Shown: positions 55,890-64,000 of the stretch, in pieces
Position numbering within the stretch: position 1 is the first letter of the stretch
Layout: each line of letters begins with the position of its first letter
NCBI GenBank assembly: GCA_904066235.2
Contig: CAJFCV020000005.1
Span: 1,550,001-1,614,000, forward strand
Length of the DNA stretch: 64,000 nucleotides
Reading direction: 5' to 3'
DNA from: Bursaphelenchus xylophilus
Lineage: Eukaryota > Nematoda > Chromadorea > Rhabditida > Aphelenchoididae
Notes under the pieces: model-generated
Told to the model about the DNA's origin: nothing
Database searches by the model: none
What the model saw: the letters and a program-made list of their open reading frames with translations, nothing else
Translations under genes and position numbers: made by a program

Positions 55890-57340
55890 AAAGATGTTAC
55901 TGTTTCCGTTTCAAATGAAAAAAATCAAAACTCTCCGCACATTTCGGTTATACATTTTGATTAACAGATGTCTCATCGGCCAAAAATGGAATATCAATCA
56001 TGTATTTTTTTTTATTTTTTTAAAACGCGTTTTATTACAGATCGTAGTTTGGCCCGGACATTGTTAAAATCGGTGTCTCAGAATATAACGAAACTTGGTA
56101 GCTTTAATCACTGCTAGGCATAGAACATTCGCTTTCTTGTTTTTTCCCCAAAATTATCATATGACGGATTACTGTAACTTTCTTCCTTAAAAAAGATGTG
56201 CCCTAATCGAGAAAACGAAGCTCTGTTTTAGCGCAAATCAAGTTTAGGTATACGTTTTCGACTATTTAGAACATTTTTGTAATTATCACCAAGAACTAAA
56301 AATTACATCTAAGCTATGTTACACTTGAGGGAACATACCATTTCGGGTGTCAAAAGTGCAGTTTTGAGGTGACGCAGATTTTGAAACCGGAATATTAAAC
56401 TTCAAGCCTTGCTAATAAACCATAAAAATTTCAGAAAAATCAAATGTATAGTTTTTGAGAAATTGGACATTCAATGACTCATTTGCAATATCACGTTGAC
56501 CCGAAAAAAAACTGGCATTCTTGGGGTTTTGACCTGACGCAGATTTTGAAAGCTTCCGATGACCTAAAACAAGGTATTTTGGCCGATTTCTCAAAAACTC
56601 TACATTTTTTCCTCTGAAACTTTCCATATCCTCCTAAAATGTCATAAGAATGCATTTTGATTACAATTTTTTTGTTCTGAGCAATGTTTTGCACATGGCA
56701 GCTTTTTGGCCCTTTTATCGTTGCCGGCAACCTTTCGAACAGTAAAAAATATAGTTTCCATCTTTATAGAGCTGCAAATAATATTGTTGCATAATGCCAA
56801 GGACCCAACATTGGCATCCCAATGTTTCGTTTCAATATGAAATTTTTTTCTTCCGGCCCAAAAAATTTCATTCTGGCCGGACGTTTTTCGAAATTTCCAA
56901 TTTCCGAAGCCCGTCCAGGCCTCTGCTATTCATGGCAACAAGTCTAATATAATGTCATGATGAGCTCCTTTGTTATTATCCGCGAAATGTTTTTGCTGCC
57001 AGGCCAAAGCAAGACTTTTTTCGTTCTTCATTGCAATATGCAAATCTTTGTGTGTCAACACCAAAACAGTCATCACCTGAGCGTAATCCTCAAGAAGCTC
57101 GAATTTTAATTCCTCAGCGGCACAAATTTTTATGTACTAGCCAGCCCATGACTCAAATGCCGTTGGGATGTCAACAAGTTAATCACAAAATTGCACTCTT
57201 AATTCCTTTCGATCCTATTGACGGCACACCGACATAAAAGGTCATTTGCACTGGTGAGCTCACGGAGATATCCTAATAATATTTTCATAAAGTGCGTAGA
57301 CTTTATTTGAGCTGAAGCAACCGAGATTTTTTGTCTCAAG
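55890..57340. other. Intergenic stretch without a recognised gene
   Basis: TGACGCAGATTTTGAAA occurs twice (about 56,375 and 56,530), hinting at a diverged tandem or foldback repeat. An isolated TTTTCATAAAGTGCGTAGAC end of the CATAAAGTGC family lies at 57,283. The frames seen have no coding character I trust. Confidence 0.5.
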
Positions 57341-57347
57341 GTTGGCT

Positions 57348-57801
57348 TACAGGGGAAGCACTCCAAGTGCGACGCTTAGATTTTCTTTAAATTTTGCACA
57401 CACGTCAGGTATGCACTAAATATCAATTTCGGAAAGTTTTAGCTCGCGCTTTGCGGGCGCCGCCGAGAATCGAACGATTTTTGCGGCCGATAGAGCAAGC
57501 TCAACGTGGAGAGCGGTCAGAGAGAAAAATGCTTTTTGGCCATAACTTTGGCAGTTTCGTGCGGAAAAATTTGATTTTTTGTAGAAACATTATCCTTTAC
57601 AGTTGAAATATGCATGAAAATTTTTGTGCCGAAATCCGGCAAAAAGTCCTAAATTTTGGCCGACTTTCGATCTAAAAATCTCGGTTGTTTCTGCGAAGCG
57701 CGAGCTAGGATTCTCGCATATATCTTAGAAAAAATTATTCTAAATTTGTGTCTAGTTTCATCAAAATCTGAGGGTCGCACTTGGAGTACTTCCCCTGTTA
57801 G
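57348..57801. mobile_element. CAGGGGAAGCAC element with TTA flanks
   Basis: Ends CAGGGGAAGCACTCCAAGTG and its inverse are flanked by TTA on both sides. It is almost the reverse complement of the 54,297 copy, as expected for a full palindrome. Confidence 0.85.
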
Positions 57802-57980
57802 GAAAAATGGGACATATTGCAAGTCTTGGCCAAGTCTCCGCCGCGCCTTCACCGACCACCCAACGGCTTTACCAGGCCTCGTAGGCACTTCCTACAACCT
57901 TTATTTTGGGTATTGTCTTTTAAGCAAATACTCGTACATAGTATCAATACTTTATTAAATTAATAAACACCCATTTCATT

Positions 57981-60900
57981 CTATACATGATCCGCGACCC
58001 TTTCGCACCGGTTCCTGCTCGGCTCCACGTCGAACGGCGCCGACGACGTTGTCAGTTTCCTCAGCAGCAGGCTGAAGCTGCGCTCTCGTTGGACTCGCTT
58101 CTTGGTCTCGACGCCGCCACTCGGCTTCAACACGACCACCGTATTGCATGTGGAGGTGTCGGAGGGGGTGATTGATGGCAGCGAGGAGTAGTAGCCCTCT
58201 TCCGCCTGGATCTCATATATCCGCTTGGGGTAGAGGACGTGACGGGGGCTGTCAGCGGCTGAAAATTAAAAAGTTAAGGCGTTGGGATAAGGGCAAAAGA
58301 GTAAAAAAGCAATTTTGAATGTTTTTGAAAAAAAAAATTTTATTTTTTACACAGTAAAGTCAAAAAAATTTCTCAAAATTTTGCTCACATTTTGGGAATA
58401 GCCCATATATCAATTCCTGAAAGTTTTAGCTCGCGTTTTCAAGAGGCAGCCGAGATATTTAGCGCTCCGACGAGAGAGTACACAAAAGGCGGAGAGCGGT
58501 CAGAGAAAAGCAATCGTTTTTTGGCCATATCTTTGCCAGTTTCTTGCGGAAAAAATTGATTTTTTGTGGAAACATTACCCTCAACTCCAGAAATAGACAT
58601 TTAACTTTTCATGGCAAAATTCAAAAAAAAACTTTCATTTTTTGCCAACTTTTGAGGTAAAAATCTCGGTGATTTCTGCAAAACGCGAACTAAAACTCGC
58701 ATATGTCGAAAAAATAATTTTCCTTAATTTGACCCAAGTTTCATCAAAATCTGTCGCACATGGAGCACTTCCGTTGTGAACTTCAAAATCATGACGAATT
58801 GTCGAAAAAATGTTTCCTCTTTGCTGACTCAGACGGCTCACAAAAGTTGAGGGATTAGAGCTTCTGTATCTCCGTTATTGGATTTAATGACTCATTTTTT
58901 ATGGGATTTCCGTTCGGCAAAAATCCCGGATTATCTGAGGGTTGAGGGGTCAAGACACTTAGAAGTTACAGTAAGAGTCTAGATGGCGATTCTTAGTACC
59001 AGAATTGTATACATCAATTCAATAAGAGGAGTACAGTGGAGGAGGAAACATTTGACTCGAAAGGGAAACATTTGACTCGAAAAAAGTAAATTTTATAATT
59101 AAATGAAGCCTCCGAGGGCTGAAAATGAGGTTAAAACAGAATGCCAAAAATCAGGGTTTCCAGTCGGGACAAACAATTCATGCTAAGAAAACTCGAAAAA
59201 AGCAAATTTTGGGATTAAATGAAGCCTCCGAGGGCTGAAAATGAGGTTAAAACAGAATGCCAAAAAATCAGGATTTCCATCCGGGACCAATAGTTCATGC
59301 TAATAAAACTCAAAAAAAGCAAGCTTTGGGGTTAAATAAAGCCTCAGAGGCTTGAAAATAAGGTTGAAATAGACGCCCTCACAAAAAGAGCGGTCGCGCT
59401 GTTGAAACTGGATTTTTTCACTTTCAAAGGGAGGTACTTTGCCACATTTTTTAATGCTTCTTGGATGCAAAATGACAGGTTTTTTGGCACTGGAAAAGCT
59501 CCCCTACTGTAAGAGTATCTTGCGAAAATATGGAAATGTGAAAAGAAAAAAAATATACTTTTTATCTCCTCCAAACTTTCTCTCCGGCAATTCAAAGTCC
59601 AAAAGTCCAAAAAATTTGAGCCCCAAGGTAATTCCTCTTCGAGATTTGCAATTTTTCGGGTTCCTTTGTCCCTCGTCGACGTAAATACCCGGCCCGATTA
59701 CCACTCGATTGTTGGGATTACCGGAAAACGGAACTCAAAAAATGGGTAATCTCTGGGCCGCTGGAGTTGCCTTCTTCCATCGCAGCCGCTAATTCGAAAT
59801 TAATTTTGGCTTCTACCTTCCGTTTTTTCACAATTTACCACACAATGTGTGAAGGGGAATCCGAAAATTTTGCAGCCAATATTTTCGAACGAAGCTAATC
59901 CTCACCGAGAAGGGCAGGTCAGAATTACGTCAAGACGTGCATTTCGAAGACCCTAACCAGCTAATCCCGGCGCTCCGAAATGTTAGTTTTGGGAAGTCGA
60001 GATTTTTATGTTGGACTAGAGATTAGCTGCGGGGAACTTTGAGGAATTGTTTTATAATTCATGCTAAGGAAACATTTGACTCGAAAAAAGCAAATTTTGG
60101 GATTAAATGAAGCCTTCGAGGGCTGAAAATGAGGTTAAAACAGAATGCCAAAAAATCAGGGTTTCCAGTCGGGACAAACAATTCATGCTAAAAACTCGAA
60201 AAAAGCAAATTTTGGGGTTAAATGAAGCCTCCGAGGGTTGAAAATGGGGTTAAAACAGAATGCCAAAAAATCAGGTTTTCCATCCGGGACCAATAGTTCA
60301 TGCTAATAAAACTAAAAAAAAGCAAATTTTGGGGTTAAATGAAGCCTCCGAAGGTTGAAAATGGGGTTAAAACAGAATGCCAAAAAATCAGGGTTTCCAG
60401 TCGGGACTAAAATTGGATTGTAAAAAAGTTCAGAAATGTGGAAAAATTAATGGTACGTGTGGAGGATGGCCGGAAGACAATAAAAATAATAGTCTTACCG
60501 GCTTTTTGGCTCTAAGATAATCCATTTTTTATCAACGGAAATCCAATAAAATGAGTCACGGGGCTCAAATTTTGATGACAAAAAGAGATTCCGCTGACAC
60601 AAAAATGCTAATCCGCGGTTTGTCAAGCCTTCTGGCTCAGCTAGGAGATTTTTTTTTTTTTTTTTTTTTTTTTTTGAGATTTTTTGGAAATTTGAATTGA
60701 ATTTTTTACTGCACAGTGCAGAAAAATCATTTTTTTGAATTTTCTCTAAAAATGACGTCATAAATATTCAAAAACATGACGCATTATTCATGTTCAATAA
60801 AAATTTAAAAACTCACTTGATTTCTTCCCGAACGTTTGTTTCGAATCGTTTCGACTTGATTCAATTTCCTTGAGGTCTTCATCCGATTTGGGCGAACAAA

Positions 60901-62661
60901 TCCTCGCCAAGAAGTAGAACAGCAAAAAGATCAGGACGATTCCGCTTAACGCGAATGCGAACACAATAACTGAAGCACTCGACGCACGAGGGGGATGGAG
61001 TTTGGCCTCGCTGAGGGATCGGGGGCTGTTCTCGAAGGCGTGTGGGGGTTCATTTGATTTGGCTGAAAAAAATGATAAATTAGAGATTTTAAAATAATTT
61101 TTTTTTTATTTTTGGGTCAAACATCAGAAAATTTTTCATTCTTTAATTTTATTTTTATTTTTTTTTGATTTTCTTAAATTTTTATTTTTTTTCAAGAAAT
61201 TTTAAAAATAGTTTTTTTTTTGATTTGTGACATAGACATCGGAAAAATTTAATATTTTTACATTAAAAAAAATCAGAAAAATTGAAAAAAACAAATTAGA
61301 GATTTTAAAATAGTTTTTTTTTATTTCTGGATAAATCATCAGAAAATTTTTTATTTTTTTTTATTTTTTTTTTAATTTCAAAAAATTAAAAAATATATTT
61401 GTTCTGATTTTTGACATAGACATCGGAAAAATTTAATATTTTTAAATTTCAAAAAATCAGAAAAATTGAAAAACATATTTCTTCGGATTTTTTGGTTTTT
61501 TAAATCTTTTTCAAACGTTAAAGAAAATTGAAAATTAATATTAAATATTAAATATTTTAATTAAAATTTTGATAAAATTCCGTAAAAATAAAATTTATAA
61601 AAAATTCGCAATTTTTTTTAAAATTTGAAACATAAAAAAATTTTAAAATAAAAAAATAATATTAAATATTTCAATTTACATTTTTGATAAAATTACCCAC
61701 AAATCAAAAATTTTTTAAAACTTCAAATCTCTAAAACCCATTTAAAAAAATTTACGCGCGCTTTGCAGAAACCATAAAAGAAAATCTTTACAATTTCCCA
61801 ATTTCAAATTTACCTTCCATTTGTCAACGAATCCTACAAGAATAATTATCCAAAGAATCCGGAAGGGACGTACTCGAGAAAAGATTTTGAATAAAAATGG
61901 AATTATTTGGTGCAAACGGTGGGCATCGCTAAAATTAGTGGCTTCTCATGGCCAAATCGGCTTAATTTTCTGTAAAATTAATCCCTAATGCGCCGGAATT
62001 CGGAGGCTTTTTTTTCGTAACCACCGTGATGAAATGGTAATTATGACATTTTTTAGGGTAATATGGGGGGTTAAAAAAAAATTTTTTTTACAAAAAAATA
62101 AAAAACTTTTTAATTTTTTTTTTATTTAAAATATTAGTATAATCTAGAAATGGCGATTATGACATATTTTAGGATAATATAGGAGGTTAAAAAAATTTTT
62201 TTTACACGAAAATAAAAAATTTTTTATATTTTTTTGTTTTTTTTTTTTATTTAAAACATCGTTTTTTTATCTTTGAAATAAAAAAATATTAGTATAATCT
62301 AGAAATGGAAATTATGACATATTATAGGGTAATATAGGAGATTTAAAAAAAAAATTTTTTACACAAAAATAAAAATAAAAAAAAAATTATTTTTTTTATT
62401 TTATTTTTATTTTTTTTTTTTATTTTTAAACATCATTTTTTGATCTATGAAATAAAAAAATATTGATATAATCTAGTTAATGTATATATTCTGGCTTCCT
62501 TACAATGAAGCCAAAAAAGTTTTTCAAAAAAAAGTCAACTTACGAAATCGACTGGGCTGTCGATGCTCAGGCTTTGGCGCTGAATATGCTTGTTGTTGGT
62601 AGAGTTGAGAGGTCGAGGCTTCCATGTAATCTCGAGGCTGGAAGTGCAAGAGTTTCCGCAT
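57981..62661 (-). CDS. Single-pass membrane protein, function unknown
   Basis: Three exons (62544-62661, 60817-61062, 57981-58258; both introns phase 1) encode about 213 residues. The start MRKLLHFQPRDYMEAS lies 4 nt after a TTTTCAG acceptor, the spacing of SL trans-splice sites. There is no N-terminal signal peptide. A Pro/Gln-rich N-terminal part (~75 residues) is followed by one hydrophobic segment (SVIVFAFALSGIVLIFLLFY) and a stop-transfer basic/Cys stretch (FLARICSPK). A ~130-residue tail contains an acidic EDLKEIESS and a Ser/Arg-rich region (KKRVQRERSFSLLLRK). Family not recognised. Both introns are long (1.5 and 2.6 kb) and consist of AT-rich or repeated sequence. The upstream acceptor could instead be cis-spliced to an unseen exon. 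Confidence 0.65.
58320..58780. repeat. CAGGGG-family remnant in the last intron of the membrane gene
   Basis: Core blocks (CATATATCAATTCCTGAAAG, GAGAGCGGTCAGAGAAAAGC) are present but both outer ends have decayed (ATGGAGCACTTCCGTTGTG at the right). Confidence 0.6.
59040..60412. repeat. Tandem ~117 bp repeat split by a ~700 bp insert
   Basis: Units containing AAATGAAGCCTCCGAGGGCT and CAGAATGCCAAAAAATCAGG occur about three times at 59,040-59,370 and three more at 60,065-60,412, all in one orientation. The interval 59,380-60,060 contains one arm of a CAGTGAGGG-type palindrome and unrelated sequence. It lies in an intron. Confidence 0.75.
61070..62530. repeat. AT-rich low-complexity intron sequence
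   Basis: Poly-A/T with short reiterated phrases: GACATAGACATCGGAAAAATTTAAT occurs at about 61,230 and 61,410, and TAGAAATGG-ATTATGACATATT near 62,150 and 62,300. No exon is seen. Confidence 0.6.
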
Positions 62662-62699
62662 TTTTCTGAAAACATAAATTTTGTTTTTTTTTTTATTTT

Positions 62700-63860
62700 T
62701 ATTTATCATGAATAACACGGAAAAAGCAACAAAATTGAAAAAAGTAAAAAATAAAATAATATATTTTTTAATAAAAAAGTAAAAAATAAAATAATATATT
62801 TTTTAATAAAAAAAAATAAAAAAATAATATGTTTTTTTAACATAAAAGTTAATAAAAAGATAATATATTTTTTAATAAAAAATAAAAATACAAGAAATAA
62901 TATTTTTAAAATTTTTTCGTCTTTTTGAGCAACTCCAATTTCGTAACTTTGCTCTTTTGAGCTGTCCAAAATTGGAAAACAATAATAAAAATGGGCAGTA
63001 AGACAAAACTTTACGGCTTCTCAGAAAACATAATAAGGAAGTCGACCAAAAAAGATGTTTAAAAAATAAAATGCCTGAAAAAAATCTAAACAAAAAACAG
63101 TTCAATTTTTTGTCCTACATTTAAAGGCAGTTTGAAAATAAAAAAAAATCGAAAACAATAAAATAATGCCAAAAAAAATTCACATTTCATTTGCGCGATT
63201 GACCTTCATTTGGTCCATTTACAAAACGGTTTGCCGATTTTTCGGTTGCGCTTTAAACTTCAATGAGAAAACATACTTAATCATTAGCTGAAATGATCAG
63301 GCTAAAAATGGAAAAAAGTGTTGAGGGGCTAAGGTAGTACAGCCCCCCAGTCCAGTTTAGCCCCCCATGACCCAGTACAAACCCGCTCGTCCATTCTGAA
63401 CCGCAACATTTATTTCAAAGAATTAATCCAAGTTGTATGGTCCAGCACAAGCCCCCTACGTTTTAGAAAAAGCCCCCCTACGTTTTAGATCAAACCCCCA
63501 ACGTAGTAGATCAAACCCCCACTTACATTTTTTGTATTATTCTAATTTGTTCATTATGTGGGGTGTAAAACGGGCAAAACCGTGGGGGTTTGAACTACCT
63601 TTCGTGGGGGGCTGAACTACCGAAGCCCCAGTGTTGAATTTAGCCAACCTTCAAACGAAAAATTTCGGTTATTTTATTTCGAGAGCTAGAAGCCTCGTAT
63701 ATGTTTAAAAAGTGATCTAAGCTTGTGCCAAGGTTTCGTCACAAGGTTAGAGCCCCATGATACCACGACGAACCGACGCGATCCATAGTATCGTTAACCC
63801 GAAAAGTCGTAGCGCCATTTTCTTTCTGTCAATCCAAAAAATTTTCTTTTTGCTACTAGA
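62700..63860. repeat. AT-rich repeats and a GGGGGCTGAACTACC foldback
   Basis: 62,745-62,900 repeats AAAAAATAAAATAATATATT. 63,330-63,635 is bounded by GGTAGTACAGCCCCCCA and the inverse GGGGGGCTGAACTACC. A single CTAAGGTAGTACAACCCCCC end recurs at about 27,050. No gene is recognised. Confidence 0.55.
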
Positions 63861-63861
63861 C

Positions 63862-64000
63862 TCAATTTCCCTCGCCCTCGAGCCGCAGGTAGTCGACCCG
63901 GCTCTCTTCGCATTTCCACGCCCCGCCCCCAAAAGCCGTGTCCAATACGCGGCCCAATTGGCAAATTTGCAGAAGAATCGGAGGTCGTCGCGTTTGGCGG
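63862..64000 (-). CDS. Possible 3' exon of a gene cut by the window edge
   Basis: On the minus strand a frame enters from the edge and stops at 63,862 after about 45 codons, ending RVDYLRLEGEGN with WKCEES before it. The GC content and third-position bias look coding, in contrast to the AT-rich sequence that follows. A second open frame overlaps it, so the reading frame is uncertain. No family is recognised. Confidence 0.3.
   Translation of the reverse strand, partial: RQTRRPPILLQICQLGRVLDTAFGGGAWKCEESRVDYLRLEGEGN

Noticed and set aside
57031..57237. 68-codon frame on the plus strand
   Set aside because: No signal peptide, domain or splice context, and it lies in a gap with repeat fragments. 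It is probably chance.
60495..60700. Possible extra exon of the membrane gene (TEPEGLTNRGLAF and following)
   Set aside because: It has an acceptor and a GTAAGA donor, but its phases do not fit the last exon, whereas joining the neighbouring exons directly fits. The sequence also resembles repeat words at about 58,870.

Overview
The window looks like a rhabditid nematode chromosome segment, most probably from a Caenorhabditis-type genome. Three things suggest this. Introns are often 36-60 nt with TTTCAG-type acceptors. One start codon sits 4 nt after an acceptor, as in SL trans-splicing. The genes include nematode LYS-type (GH25-like) lysozymes and a glycogen phosphorylase in the nematode arrangement. 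Short foldback transposons fill the introns and gaps; from memory they resemble repeats common in Caenorhabditis. No search was run, so the species is not determined.

Layout. Positions 1-31,300 hold a dispersed family of seven GH25-like lysozyme genes: A at 1.3-1.9 kb (3' part missing), B at 4.3-6.5, C at 7.6-9.0, D at 17.2-19.1, E at 20.6-22.6 (the only one on +), F at 24.4-26.2 and G at 30.2-31.2. All share one three-exon plan with identical intron phases. Inside the cluster sit a small proline/tyrosine-rich gene (10.3-10.9), a complete eight-exon glycogen phosphorylase (11.8-16.9, +) and a multipass membrane protein with an apparent frameshift (28.7-29.6). Most of the lysozyme genes have a TGATAA (GATA factor) site 100-150 bp upstream of the ATG, consistent with shared intestinal control.

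Positions 31,660-52,764 hold two very large minus-strand genes for secreted, low-complexity proteins of about 1,700 and 2,830 residues, each built around one giant exon (4.3 and 7.0 kb). The second carries eight copies of a ~93-residue repeat. Every copy keeps an N-glycosylation sequon and several Ser-x-Glu sites, and a short motif of the type hydrophobic-hydrophobic-D-L-S-V-S-x-E recurs about twenty times. I propose a secreted, glycosylated substrate of a Fam20-type secretory kinase; this is an inference. One of its 3' exons lies at the centre of a 2.3 kb inverted repeat carried in the two flanking introns.

At 53.8-55.9 kb are an orphan last exon of a papain-type cysteine protease (+) and a complete S1 serine protease (-), whose polyadenylation signals almost touch. 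From 58.0 to 62.7 kb is a three-exon gene for a single-pass membrane protein. The last 1.3 kb holds AT-rich repeats, a foldback element and possibly an exon cut by the window edge.

Transposons belong to a handful of non-autonomous families. These are a TA-flanked TCTGTCGGGAAAATAATG MITE (the most abundant), CAGGGGAAGTAC elements with TNA-like ends, CAGTGAGGGACC elements with TA flanks, GC-rich AGACTTGGCT elements with 8-9 bp target duplications, TGCACTGTGC-rich foldbacks and several large palindromes. Several are inserted into each other, which gives a relative order of activity.
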